Source of the DNA: Novosphingobium sp.
GTDB lineage: Bacteria > Pseudomonadota > Alphaproteobacteria > Sphingomonadales > Sphingomonadaceae
Assembly (NCBI RefSeq): GCF_027486195.1
Contig: NZ_JAIXPP010000051.1
Location: 1 to 64,000, forward strand
Direction: 5' to 3'
DNA: 64,000 bases
Shown: positions 17,899 to 27,046 of the stretch, in pieces
Numbering within the stretch: position 1 is the stretch's first letter
How the letters are laid out: each line of letters begins with the position of its first letter
Notes under the pieces: model-generated
What the model saw: the letters and a program-made list of their open reading frames with translations, nothing else
What the model was told of the DNA's origin: nothing
Databases searched by the model: none
Program-made: the position numbers and the translations under genes

Positions 17899-18966
17899 TT
17901 GCTCAAGAACTTCGGCGGCTCGATCGCCTTCACGCTTGTCTGCCTCGCGCTGGCGGCCGCCTACGGCTGGTTCCAGACCGCATCCGTGCCTGCAACGCTC
18001 GCGATGCTGTGGATCGTGATCATGCTTTCGGTGCTCGAGATCTCGCTCTCGTTCGATAACGCCGTGGTCAACGCGGTGGTGCTCGGGGAAATGGACCCGG
18101 TGTGGCAACGCCGCTTCCTCACCTGGGGTATGGTGATCGCGGTGTTCGGCATGCGCATCGTGTTTCCGGTGGCGATCGTGGCGATTGCATCGGGCATCGG
18201 GCCGGTCGAGGCGGTCCGCATCTCGCTGACCGAACCGAAGCGCTACGAGGAAATCGTCTCCAGCGCGCATGTCGGCATCGCGGGCTTCGGCGGGGCGTTC
18301 CTCGCCATGGTCGGCCTCTCGTTCTTCTTCGATGGCGACAAGGACGTCCACTGGATCAGCTGGATCGAAACCCGCCTGGCCCGTTTCGCCGATATCAAGG
18401 CAGCGGAAATCGCCATCCTGCTGGTCGCGGTCTACGGCATTTCGCTGCTGCTGCCCCCTGACGAAGCGCTGACTTTCCTGGGCGCAAGTGCACTGGGCAT
18501 CGTGACGTTCATTGCGGTCGAGGCAATCGGCACGCTGCTTGAAATGCAGGAAGCGGCGCAGAAGGCGGCGGGCCAGGTCGTGCGTTCAGGGCTCGGCGGG
18601 TTTCTCTATCTCAACGTGCTCGATGCCTCGTTCAGCTTTGACGGGGTGATCGGAGCCTTCGCGCTGTCCAACAACATGGTGGTCATCGCGCTCGGCCTGT
18701 CCATCGGCGCGATGTTCGTGCGCTCGCTCACGCTGCTGCTGGTCAAGCAAGGAACGCTGGCGGAATACCGCTATCTCGAGCACGGCGCCTTCTGGGCAAT
18801 CGTGGCGCTGGCCGCGATCATGCTGATCTCGGCGCATGTGGAAATCCCGGAGACGGTGACTGGCCTGATCGGCGCGGTACTGATCGGGCTCTCGCTGTGG
18901 TGGTCTGTCCGCCACAACCGCCGGTTCCCCGATTGCGAGATAGAGGACGCGCTGCGGGCGGAGTAG
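17899..18966 (+). CDS. DUF475 (TerC-like) integral membrane protein
   Basis: A 355-residue inner-membrane protein with about nine helices, of the DUF475 family related to TerC. Two inverted half motifs with acidic residues in the membrane are visible: LEISLSFDNAVVNAVVLGEM near residue 45 and LNVLDASFSFDGVIGAFALSNNM near 245, the usual sign of an internally duplicated ion-handling fold. Metal-ion transport or tolerance is inferred from TerC relatives, not shown. The reading frame begins at a TTG codon because no ATG or GTG is in frame nearby. It follows panB by 43 bases and ends just before a dispersed repeat. Confidence 0.88.
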   Translation: MLKNFGGSIAFTLVCLALAAAYGWFQTASVPATLAMLWIVIMLSVLEISLSFDNAVVNAVVLGEMDPVWQRRFLTWGMVIAVFGMRIVFPVAIVAIASGIGPVEAVRISLTEPKRYEEIVSSAHVGIAGFGGAFLAMVGLSFFFDGDKDVHWISWIETRLARFADIKAAEIAILLVAVYGISLLLPPDEALTFLGASALGIVTFIAVEAIGTLLEMQEAAQKAAGQVVRSGLGGFLYLNVLDASFSFDGVIGAFALSNNMVVIALGLSIGAMFVRSLTLLLVKQGTLAEYRYLEHGAFWAIVALAAIMLISAHVEIPETVTGLIGAVLIGLSLWWSVRHNRRFPDCEIEDALRAE

Positions 18967-19019
18967 GACGCGCCGCAGAAAATGCAGGCGAGCTTTGTTT
19001 CTTGAAAAGAAGAAGGCTG

Positions 19020-19176
19020 GTTCTCGCAGAGCTCGCAGAGGAAACAAAGAGCGCAGGGATGCTGCTTGGTACGGCAAAGCCACATTATCAACGAGCGGCT
19101 CGGCAAGCAGGATAATGCCTGCGGCGCACGCTACATCTTTGCGATCTCTTCTGCCTCTGCGCCCTCTGCGAGAAAC
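19020..19176. repeat. CGCAGAGG-type inverted repeat element, intergenic copy
   Basis: An intergenic member of the same family as the element inside dnaE2. The left end GTTCTCGCAGAGCTCGCAG pairs with the right end CGCCCTCTGCGAGAAAC in inverted orientation, and the centre is unrelated to the dnaE2 copy except for a short CTGCGGCGCACGC match near the right arm. It lies between the convergent DUF475 and CoA-transferase genes (18967-19190), where I see no gene. Confidence 0.8.
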
Positions 19177-19190
19177 AGCCTTTATTCGGA

Positions 19191-20258
19191 TCAATCCAGC
19201 GGTTCAGACGCCAACTTGGGCGAAGGCGCAGGCGTACCCATGAAGCGCGGCGCTGGGGCGGGCATCGTCATTCCGCCATCTTCCACGAACGTGCTGCGCG
19301 CCGCATTGTGCGGGTGGTGGGGCGCTTCCTTGAGGCTCAGGACGGGCGCGAAGCAGATGTCCGTGCCGTCCATGATCGCTTCCCACTCCGCACGGCTCTT
19401 CGTCGCGATCATCGCGGCGACTTTGGCCTTGAGCGCCGGCCAAGCCGACTGGTCATGCTGCGCAGCGAAGGCGGGATCGGCGCCGAGCCCGCTCTTTTCC
19501 ATCAGCAGCTCGTAGAATTGCGGCTCGATCGAACCCAGCGCGATCCACTTGCCATCGCTTGTCTGGTAGGTGTCATAGAAATGCGCGCCGCCGTCGAGCA
19601 GGTTGACCCCGCGCTCGTCCTTCCACTGGCCATTGCCGAAGAAGGTCCAGGTCATCGCTGAAAGGATCGCCGCGCCGTCGACCATGGCGCAATCGATCAC
19701 CTGACCCTGGCCGGTCCGCTGCGCCGAGAGCACGCCCGCCAATACGCCGAACGCCATGACCATCCCGCCGCCGCCAAAATCGCCCACCGCATTGACCGGG
19801 AATTGCGGCTTGCCGCCTGCCTGTCCATAGGTGTGCAGCGCACCGGCGAGTGCGATGTAATTGATATCATGGCCTGCCAGCGGTGCCATCGGGCCATCCT
19901 GCCCCCAGCCGGTCATCCGGCCATAGACGAGGCGCGGATTGTCGGCGAGCAGCACGTCCGGCCCCAGCCCCAGCCGCTCCATCACGCCGGGGCGGTAGCC
20001 TTCGATGATCGCGTCGGCGTCTTTCACCAGTTCGCGGATGCGGGCGATCGAGGCGGGGTCCTTGAGATCGAGCTCGATCCGCACGCGGTTGCGGTTGAGG
20101 ATATCGCGGTTGCCCTGATCCCCCACCCGCGCGCCCTTGCTAGGCCGGTCGATGCGGATCACCCGCGCGCCGTGATCGGCGAGCATCATGCAGGCGAAGG
20201 GTCCGGGTCCGATCCCCGCGAACTCGAGAACCGTCAAACCTTCCAGCGCACCAGCCAT
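19191..20258 (-). CDS. CaiB/BaiF family CoA transferase, alpha-methylacyl-CoA racemase-like
   Basis: A 355-residue class III CoA-transferase-fold protein. It carries the N-terminal FAGIGPGPFACMMLADHGA and IDRPSKG segments, RVRIELDLKDP, and the two racemase-type catalytic regions GHDINYIALAGAL (histidine and aspartate) and AVGDFGGGGMVMAFGV (aspartate), which place it nearer to alpha-methylacyl-CoA racemase than to a formyl- or carnitine-CoA transferase. The likely role is epimerising branched acyl-CoA esters before beta-oxidation. The ATG at 20258 is preceded by an in-frame GTG. It stands alone, convergent with DUF475 and 71 bases from the TPR gene on the same strand. Confidence 0.9.
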   Translation of the reverse strand: MAGALEGLTVLEFAGIGPGPFACMMLADHGARVIRIDRPSKGARVGDQGNRDILNRNRVRIELDLKDPASIARIRELVKDADAIIEGYRPGVMERLGLGPDVLLADNPRLVYGRMTGWGQDGPMAPLAGHDINYIALAGALHTYGQAGGKPQFPVNAVGDFGGGGMVMAFGVLAGVLSAQRTGQGQVIDCAMVDGAAILSAMTWTFFGNGQWKDERGVNLLDGGAHFYDTYQTSDGKWIALGSIEPQFYELLMEKSGLGADPAFAAQHDQSAWPALKAKVAAMIATKSRAEWEAIMDGTDICFAPVLSLKEAPHHPHNAARSTFVEDGGMTMPAPAPRFMGTPAPSPKLASEPLD

Positions 20259-20328
20259 CACTCACCCCGTCTGTTTTAACCGATCGATTGAAAAGAGGTT
20301 TGCCCCGCGATTGCCTCGCTGTCGAGAC

Positions 20329-21933
20329 TTATTGCACCGGCTGGGGCTGACCGCGTGCGGCAAGGGCCCGCGAAATCGCCAGATAGGCATCGCGGCGGGG
20401 CTCCCTTGCCCAGGCGGCGGCGAGCAGCTTCATCGCCAGCAGGCTCTGGGGGTTCTGGGCCAGATAGCGCGAGGTCATGGAATCGGCATCGCGCGTGCGG
20501 CCGAGCGCCCGCAGGGTGGCATCCATGCGCCGCAGCACAGGTTCGTTGAAGCGGATCGATGCGCCGTTCTGATAGTCCGCCAGCGCGCCTGCCGCATCAC
20601 CGCGCATGGTGCGCACGTCACCGGCAAGGAGGTGCGCTTCGGCCGCGCCGGGATTGGCATCGCGCAGACGGTCCGCCGCGGCCTGCGCCTCGTCATTGCG
20701 GCCATCCTTCAGCAGCGCGCGAATATAGGGCACCGCCGTCTGCGCCCGGTTTGGCGCATCGGCATAGGCACCGCCCAGCACGGCTGCGGCGAATTCGGTG
20801 GGCAGCGGCACCGGACCGTGAGCCGCAGGGTGCGCCGCGCGCGCAAAAAGCGCCTCGGCACGGGCCTTGTTGCCCAGCCGCTGCCAGCTCGTACCGACCA
20901 GACGCAGCGTATAGGGCGGCGCGGTCGCCTGCATGGCATCCTTGTCGAAGCGGCCCAGCAGCGGCTGATCGCTGCCTTGGCGCGACATGGCGCGCAGCAG
21001 CATCTGCCGTGCCTCGAGATTGTCCGGCTGCAGGCGCACCAGCCGGTCGAACTGCTCCACCGCCACGTTGGTATTGCCCGCCCGGTATTCGAGCACGCCG
21101 GTCAGCATGACGGCGGCGGGCATGTCGCGAAAGGCGTTGCCCGTGCGCTGCAGGATTGTTCGGGCCAGATCGGTCTCCCCGGCGCGCGCCGCCAGAACGG
21201 CTTGCAGATAGGCGGGGCGCGGGTTCTTGGGATCGACTTGCGCCAGTTTTCGGCACACGATCAGCATCCCGCGATACGCGCCCATATCGCCCAGCGTCGC
21301 GGCATATTCGCCGAGCAGCGCGGGATCATCGGGCCGCACCTTGAGCCCCGCCTCGAACCAGGGCAGCGCGGCGGCGAGGCCATATTGTTCGCGGATCAGC
21401 AGGCCCCGGAAGGCCAGCGCGCGGGCATTCTTCGGATCGAGCGCAACGGCGCGGTCTGCCGCTTCGATCGATTGCAGCTGCTCCCCGCCCGAGAAGCGCA
21501 GGGAGGCAATCGCGACCCAGAGGTCGGAATCCCTCGGGTTGGCCCTCAGCGCCGTATCGAATGCGTTCGCCGCGCCGCGCAGATCGCCCTGTGCCAGCGC
21601 GATCTGGCCGCGCACGCGCCAGCCCAGTGCCTCGGTGCCGGGTGCGAAGGTACCGCCTTCCAGCACCTTGCGCGCCTCGCTGCGGTCCCCTTCGGCCAGC
21701 AGCGCCTCGCCCAGATGCGCCCGCAGTTCGTCCTCGCGGGTGCCGCCCTTGATCGCCGCGCGCAGCATGACTTCGGCCGAGACCGGATCGCGCCGCTCGA
21801 TTGCCGCCTGCGCTTTCGCACGCAAGTCATCGAGCCGCGAGGCTCCCGCCGCCGGCCCCGCCAGCAGCAAGGCCCCCAACGCAAGGCCGAGCGCCCGCTT
21901 AATGCTGAAGGTCGTACTGCTTGAGGAGGTCAT
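20329..21933 (-). CDS. TPR-repeat protein of the PEP-CTERM/EPS cluster (PrsT-like)
   Basis: A 534-residue exported protein. The first 34 residues hold a signal peptide ([21 protein letters not shown]), followed by tandem tetratricopeptide-like repeats to the end (for example EALLAEGDRSEARKVLEGG and AGNTNVAVEQFDRLVRLQPD). Such proteins sit next to prsK and prsR and are thought to scaffold exopolysaccharide assembly or export in the periplasm. It is shorter than the roughly 900-residue PrsT proteins I know, so I leave the symbol empty. The ATG at 21933 overlaps the end of prsR by 35 bases, marking it as the last gene of that operon. Confidence 0.8.
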   Translation of the reverse strand: MTSSSSTTFSIKRALGLALGALLLAGPAAGASRLDDLRAKAQAAIERRDPVSAEVMLRAAIKGGTREDELRAHLGEALLAEGDRSEARKVLEGGTFAPGTEALGWRVRGQIALAQGDLRGAANAFDTALRANPRDSDLWVAIASLRFSGGEQLQSIEAADRAVALDPKNARALAFRGLLIREQYGLAAALPWFEAGLKVRPDDPALLGEYAATLGDMGAYRGMLIVCRKLAQVDPKNPRPAYLQAVLAARAGETDLARTILQRTGNAFRDMPAAVMLTGVLEYRAGNTNVAVEQFDRLVRLQPDNLEARQMLLRAMSRQGSDQPLLGRFDKDAMQATAPPYTLRLVGTSWQRLGNKARAEALFARAAHPAAHGPVPLPTEFAAAVLGGAYADAPNRAQTAVPYIRALLKDGRNDEAQAAADRLRDANPGAAEAHLLAGDVRTMRGDAAGALADYQNGASIRFNEPVLRRMDATLRALGRTRDADSMTSRYLAQNPQSLLAMKLLAAAWAREPRRDAYLAISRALAARGQPQPVQ

Positions 21934-23290
21934 AGAGCGTGGGCCGGCTGATCCCCAGCAGGCGCGCGGTGTTGGAGATGTTGCCCTCGCTCCGCGCAAG
22001 CGCATGGCGGATCATCTTGCGGTCGGTCGCCTCGCGCGCGGACTTGAGGTTGAGCGGATTGGCCTCGTCCTCGCCTGGTTCGGCCAGATCGAGATCGGCG
22101 GCGCCCACCAGCTTGCCATCGGCCATGATCACCGCGCGCTTCACGCGGTTTTCGAGTTCACGGACGTTGCCCGGCCACGTCCAGGCGTCGATCGCGGCCA
22201 GCGCATCGGGCGCGAAGCCCTTGACCGAGGGGTTCATCTCCGCCGCAAAGCGCGTGAGGAAGACCTTGGCCAGCAGCGCCGCATCGCCCGGCCGTTCAGC
22301 GAGACTCGGGATGCGCACGACGATCTCTGCGAGCCGGTAGAACAAGTCCTCGCGGAACCGTCCGTCGGTGATCATAGCCTCAAGGTTCTGGTGCGTCGCG
22401 CACACGATCCGCGTGTCGACCTCGATCGAGCGCCGACCGCCGATGCGCTCGATCGTGCGCTCCTGCAGGAAACGCAGCAGCTTGACCTGCAGCGGGAAGG
22501 GAATGTCGCCCACTTCATCAAGGAACAGCGTGCCGCCGCTGGCCTGCTCGATCTTGCCCTCGGTGGTCTTGACCGCGCCGGTGAAGGCGCCCTTCTCATG
22601 CCCGAACAGCTCGCTTTCGAGGAGGTTTTCGGGGATTGCCGCACAGTTGATCGCGACGAACGTGCCTTGCCGGCGGGGGCTCGCTTCGTGGAGGCCACGC
22701 GCGAGAAGTTCCTTGCCGGTGCCGCTCGCACCCAGCAGCATGACCGAGACATTGGTCCCCGCCACGCGCTCGATCGTGCGCGCGACCTTGACCATCTCGG
22801 GCGCACCGGTGATCAGGCGGCCCAGCACCTTGTTGCCTTCAGGCGCCCGCTCGGCCAACTGCCGGTTCTCCGCCTCGATGCGGTGAAGGTGCAGCGCGCG
22901 CCGAACGATCAGGCCCAGCGAATCGATATCGACCGGCTTGGCGTAGAAATCATAAGCGCCTTGGCTGATCGCCCTGAGCGCGCTTTCGCGTGCGCCGTGG
23001 CCGCTGGCGACGATCACCTTGGTATCAGGCTTCAGCGCCATGATCGCATCGAGCACGGCAAAGCCCTCGCTCGTCCCGTCCGGATCGGGCGGCAGGCCGA
23101 GGTCGAGCGTTACCACCGATGGCTCTTCCGATCGCAGCAACGCGAGCGCGGTCTGGCGGTCGCCCGCGATGTGCACCTCGAAGTCCTCGTAGGCCCACTT
23201 GAGCTGCGCCTGCAGGCCCGGATCATCCTCGACGATGAGGAGCTTGGGGAGTGCCTTTACAGCACTCGGGGGCCGGTCCTGGATCATCAT
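21899..23290 (-). CDS. prsR: PrsR, sigma-54-dependent response regulator of the PEP-CTERM system
   Basis: A 463-residue NtrC-type regulator. The receiver domain has its acidic pocket (VEDD), phosphoacceptor aspartate in VVTLDLGLP and lysine in FYAKPVD. The AAA+ domain has Walker A GASGTGKE, the sigma-54 contact loop GAFTGA and Walker [13 protein letters not shown] Fis-type helix-turn-helix ([21 protein letters not shown]) closes the protein. In the PEP-CTERM model it is phosphorylated by PrsK and activates sigma-54 promoters of exopolysaccharide and PEP-CTERM genes. It overlaps prsK by four bases. No convincing minus-24/minus-12 promoter was found inside the window. Confidence 0.93.
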   Translation of the reverse strand: MMIQDRPPSAVKALPKLLIVEDDPGLQAQLKWAYEDFEVHIAGDRQTALALLRSEEPSVVTLDLGLPPDPDGTSEGFAVLDAIMALKPDTKVIVASGHGARESALRAISQGAYDFYAKPVDIDSLGLIVRRALHLHRIEAENRQLAERAPEGNKVLGRLITGAPEMVKVARTIERVAGTNVSVMLLGASGTGKELLARGLHEASPRRQGTFVAINCAAIPENLLESELFGHEKGAFTGAVKTTEGKIEQASGGTLFLDEVGDIPFPLQVKLLRFLQERTIERIGGRRSIEVDTRIVCATHQNLEAMITDGRFREDLFYRLAEIVVRIPSLAERPGDAALLAKVFLTRFAAEMNPSVKGFAPDALAAIDAWTWPGNVRELENRVKRAVIMADGKLVGAADLDLAEPGEDEANPLNLKSAREATDRKMIRHALARSEGNISNTARLLGISRPTLYDLLKQYDLQH

Positions 23291-25416
23291 GCCACCTTCT
23301 TGTCGCCCGACGTACCGTCAGGCTGTGTTTCGAGTTCGGTCGCCACCACCAGCGGAAGACGCACCGCAAACCGGCTGCCAAGGCCCTCGCGGCTCTCCAC
23401 TTCGAGCCGGCCGTTCATCGCACGCACGAGTTCGCGCGCTTCGAACGCGCCGATGCCGAAGCCGCCCGCCTTGGTCGAGACGAACGGTGTGAACAGGCGG
23501 TTGCGCACAAAGTCCGCGCTCATGCCGGAGCCGGTATCGGAAACCTCGATCACGCCGCTCAGGCCATCGAGCCGCGTCTGGAGCAGGACCGCCATGCCGG
23601 GCTGGCTGGCGTCGATCGCGTTCTGCACGAGATGCGCGAGCACTTGTTCGAGCGTCTCGCGGCTCGCCGTTACATGGCAGGGCTGGCTCTGGGTGACATA
23701 GACCGGGCACTCGCCCCCCGCCCCGCGATAGCGCGCGGCAACCGCTTCGATGACTTCGGCCGCATCGACCGCCTCCAGCCGCTGCACGCCGCCCGCGCCA
23801 TAGCGCGAGAGCCGCGCCAGCAGGGCGTTGAGCTTGTCAGCGGAATTGGTCAGTGTCACCAGCATGTCCTTGCGGAATGCGGGATTGTCGGCATGGCGCT
23901 CGGCATTGCGGGCGAGCAGCGCGAGCTGGCTGGCGAGGTTCTTGATGTCGTGCATCACAAAGGCAATGCGGCGGTTGAATTCATCGAACCGGCTCGATTC
24001 GAGCAGCGCGCTCTGGCCGTTGTGCTCGGCGATGTAGCTGGCCAGCTGCTGCCCCACGACGCGCAGGAGATCGAAGTCTTCCCAATCGAGCTTGCGCGCC
24101 AGCGGCGGGCGGGCCAGCACGACAAGGCCGACGAGCCGGTCGAAGTACAAGAGCGGCACCAGCGCCCATGCGCCATGCTCTTCCACCAGCCACTGCGGCA
24201 TGAGCGCGATTTCGCCCTCGTGGTCCGTGCCGGACCGCACTTCGTCGAGATCGACGATGAAGCCGCGCCGCTCGAAGAATTGCGCGGTATCGAGCGGCAT
24301 CGCCTCGGCCGGAACCTCTATGGTCGGCCACTGCCACCGCGCTGCAAGCACGAGATCGCCGCCTTCGCCCGGGATCAGCATGAGCCCGCTGGCGCTGTCG
24401 GTAATGTCGGCCAGCGCCTGCACCACGCGCGCATGGAGCGGCAGCGCCCCCTGCCCGCCGCGCCCGATGGTGCGGGTGAAGCGCAGCCACTCGGCGCGGT
24501 AGTCATAGCGGTGCTGGAAGAAGTGCTTGGCCAGCATCACATTGAGCCAGCCGCGCAAGCGCCCCGAAGGCACCAGCGCGAGGATTACCACGGTCGTCGC
24601 AAAGGCAAAGCCCAGCTGCGCCAGCTGGCTGACATTGCCGCCAAGCCAGGCGACCGATTGAGCCGCCGCGACCATCAGAATCAGATAACCGCCGATCACC
24701 AGCAGCGAGAGCGACTGAAACGCCACCGACCGGCTGGGCGAAAAGCGCAGCGCCGATCCGCCGCGCATCGCGCCCACCGAGACGAGCAGGATCGCGCCGA
24801 TCTGCACAAGGCCGCGCAGGGCCACCATTTCGAGCGGGATGGTCCGGCCGAGATAGGCGATCGTATAGAAGTTGAGGTCGTACCCCCACATCAGGGCGAG
24901 CGCGAGCGCAGTCCAGCGCACAGCATCGCGCTGCCCGCTCAGCGCGCCGACATAAAGATTGTGGACCAGCACCAGCGCGCCCGTTGTCAGCAGCAGGCGG
25001 AACATCACCGAAAGCTGGAAGATCATCGCAACAGCCGGCTGAATCGCGGCAAAGCGGATCGCCAGCACCAGAAGCACGATCTGGAGCAGCTCGACCATCG
25101 CGAGCACCGCCAGCACCGGGCGCACCTGCACCACGCTGGTATGCCGGTTGTCGCGCGCGAAGAGCGAGTAGACCACCGCCAACCAGCACAGATTGCGCAC
25201 CAGTTCGAACACTTGCGTCAACGCTGCATTCGGCCCGAACGAAGAGCTCAGCAGGGTCCAGGCCGTGGTCACCGTCAGCGCCGCGATCAGCGCGCGGCTG
25301 CTTTCCCTGCCGCGCCGCTGCCGGTCAGCCAGCCACACCGTGAGCAACATCGCCGCGAACGCCGCGGCGAGGTAGCTCCACTGGCTGAGGCCGATCCATC
25401 CAAGCGGACTTTGCAT
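23287..25416 (-). CDS. prsK: PrsK, membrane sensor histidine kinase of the PEP-CTERM system
   Basis: A 709-residue sensor kinase. The N-terminal 270 or so residues form about eight membrane helices without a large periplasmic loop, followed by a GAF-like domain (about 300-460) and a kinase core with an H box reading FVMHDIKNLASQLALL (about 485) and an HATPase domain (VQNAIDAS, SDTGSGMS, FGIGAFEARELV). The HDIKN form is characteristic of the XrtA-associated PrsK family. The signal is unknown; partner is PrsR, whose gene overlaps by four bases. The upstream sugar-transferase gene ends 19 bases before it, so all four genes are likely one transcript. Confidence 0.93.
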   Translation of the reverse strand: MQSPLGWIGLSQWSYLAAAFAAMLLTVWLADRQRRGRESSRALIAALTVTTAWTLLSSSFGPNAALTQVFELVRNLCWLAVVYSLFARDNRHTSVVQVRPVLAVLAMVELLQIVLLVLAIRFAAIQPAVAMIFQLSVMFRLLLTTGALVLVHNLYVGALSGQRDAVRWTALALALMWGYDLNFYTIAYLGRTIPLEMVALRGLVQIGAILLVSVGAMRGGSALRFSPSRSVAFQSLSLLVIGGYLILMVAAAQSVAWLGGNVSQLAQLGFAFATTVVILALVPSGRLRGWLNVMLAKHFFQHRYDYRAEWLRFTRTIGRGGQGALPLHARVVQALADITDSASGLMLIPGEGGDLVLAARWQWPTIEVPAEAMPLDTAQFFERRGFIVDLDEVRSGTDHEGEIALMPQWLVEEHGAWALVPLLYFDRLVGLVVLARPPLARKLDWEDFDLLRVVGQQLASYIAEHNGQSALLESSRFDEFNRRIAFVMHDIKNLASQLALLARNAERHADNPAFRKDMLVTLTNSADKLNALLARLSRYGAGGVQRLEAVDAAEVIEAVAARYRGAGGECPVYVTQSQPCHVTASRETLEQVLAHLVQNAIDASQPGMAVLLQTRLDGLSGVIEVSDTGSGMSADFVRNRLFTPFVSTKAGGFGIGAFEARELVRAMNGRLEVESREGLGSRFAVRLPLVVATELETQPDGTSGDKKVA

Positions 25417-25435
25417 GGGGGTTCCCCGCTACCGC

Positions 25436-26821
25436 TCAGCGCGCACCCTCGTTCCAGAGCACCACGCGCAGCGTCTGGAGGAGGATCAGGAGATCAAGGA
25501 ACGGGCTGTAGTTCTTGGCATAATAGAGATCGTATTCGAGCTTGTGGCGCGAATCCTCGATCGAGGCGCCATAAGGATAATTGATCTGCGCCCAGCCGGT
25601 GATGCCCGGCTTCACCATGTGGCGCTCGGCGTAATAGGGCAGCTTTTCCTCGAGGTCGGAGACGAACTCGGGCCGCTCCGGACGGGGGCCGACAAAGCTC
25701 ATCTCGCCCTTGAGGACGGTCCAGGCCTGCGGCAGCTCGTCGATCCGCAGCTTGCGGATCATGCGGCCCACGCGGGTCACGCGCGGATCGTCCTTGGCCG
25801 CCCACTGCGCCCCTGCCGCTTCTGCATCGGTGCGCATCGAGCGCAGCTTGATCAGGCTGAAGTTCTGGCCATAGAGCCCGACACGGGTCTGGCGGAAGAA
25901 GGCCGGCCCCTTGCTGTCGAGCTTCACGATGATCGCGAAAAGCGCGATCACCGGCGCGGTCAGGATGAGCAGCAGCAGGCTCGCACAGATATCGAAGATC
26001 CGCTTGAAAGCGCTCGAAATCATGCGGCCCGAAGAAAACCCGTCGGAGAAGATCAGCCAGCTCGGGTTGACCGTATCGAGATCGACGCGGCCCGTCTCGC
26101 GCTCCATGAAGGTCGAGAAATCATTGACATGGACGCCGGTCGTCTTGATCCGCAGCAGGTCCTTGAGCGGCAGCGCATTGCGGCGCTCCTCCAGCGCTAG
26201 CACGACTTCACTGACGCCGAGGTTCTCGACATAGCGCGTGAGATTGTGGATCGCGTTGCGGTTGATCGCTTCCTTGATCACCGGCGCGCTGTCGCTCATC
26301 CCGACGAAGCCGACGATGACGAAGCCCGCCTCCACCCGCTCACCCAACTGGCGCAGGCGCTCCGCCCGGTCGCCCGCGCCCAGCACCAGCACGCGCCGGC
26401 GGAACACTGCCGTGCCGAGCAGGCCGCCCAGCAGGATGCGGATGAACACCAGCAGCGCCATCGCGATGAACATCGCGTAGAACAGGTTGGACCGCCACAA
26501 GGTGTGGCCCGGCAGCACGAAATAGACGACCGAAAGCGCAATGATGCCAAGGCTGATCGCCACCAGCAGCCGCGCGGTAGCATAGCGCATCGAACGCAGC
26601 GCATCCGAACCATAGACGCCGACCGCGATCATCGCGGTCTGCACCAGCCCGGCAAAGATCAGCAGCGGCATCCACCGATCCGCCACCACGCCGCCATCAA
26701 TGCCGATCTGGTTCGCCCGGACCGTCCAGCCGAGTTCGCCCGACGCGATCAGCAGGATGAAATCGAGCAGTGCCAGCAGGAACACCGCGTTCGGAATGTA
26801 GAGTTTGAACAGGCGGATCAT
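25436..26821 (-). CDS. Polyprenyl-phosphate sugar phosphotransferase (EPS initiation, PEP-CTERM-associated)
   Basis: A 461-residue membrane enzyme that attaches the first sugar phosphate to undecaprenyl phosphate to start exopolysaccharide synthesis. Four or five N-terminal helices lead to a cytosolic nucleotide-binding-like region ([18 protein letters not shown]), then another helix and the catalytic bacterial sugar-transferase domain ([76 protein letters not shown]). This arrangement matches the exosortase-associated branch. It is the first gene of the operon with prsK, prsR and the TPR gene, and is divergent from the patatin gene across 225 bases. Exosortase and other glycosyltransferases of this system are outside the window. 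Confidence 0.93.
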   Translation of the reverse strand: MIRLFKLYIPNAVFLLALLDFILLIASGELGWTVRANQIGIDGGVVADRWMPLLIFAGLVQTAMIAVGVYGSDALRSMRYATARLLVAISLGIIALSVVYFVLPGHTLWRSNLFYAMFIAMALLVFIRILLGGLLGTAVFRRRVLVLGAGDRAERLRQLGERVEAGFVIVGFVGMSDSAPVIKEAINRNAIHNLTRYVENLGVSEVVLALEERRNALPLKDLLRIKTTGVHVNDFSTFMERETGRVDLDTVNPSWLIFSDGFSSGRMISSAFKRIFDICASLLLLILTAPVIALFAIIVKLDSKGPAFFRQTRVGLYGQNFSLIKLRSMRTDAEAAGAQWAAKDDPRVTRVGRMIRKLRIDELPQAWTVLKGEMSFVGPRPERPEFVSDLEEKLPYYAERHMVKPGITGWAQINYPYGASIEDSRHKLEYDLYYAKNYSPFLDLLILLQTLRVVLWNEGAR

Positions 26822-27046
26822 GGTGCCGCAATCATCCGTCTATGCGGCCCGGTGCGGACCTTCTCGTCGCGGTTTATGCGCAGAGGGGTAAAGCGTCGGT
26901 AAATCTGACACCCTGTTTCGGCGTGTTAACCTTTGGATTGCCCGATTTTTCGCTGCCAGGGCGCGAGTGCCTGCCCGAAATGTCGGCGCGGTTTACAGCA
27001 CAGTCTTATACAAGCACCGCACTGGCGAAGCGCTGCGAAGGCTGTC

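Noticed and set aside
21227..23701. An 824-codon open frame antisense to the TPR gene and prsR
   Set aside because: It overlaps recognised genes on the other strand, is rich in serine and arginine shadow codons and shows no motifs.
26822..27046. Sigma-54 promoter controlled by PrsR between the EPS operon and the patatin gene
   Set aside because: The best GG...GC pair on the plus strand has a 9-base rather than 10-base spacing and a poor context.
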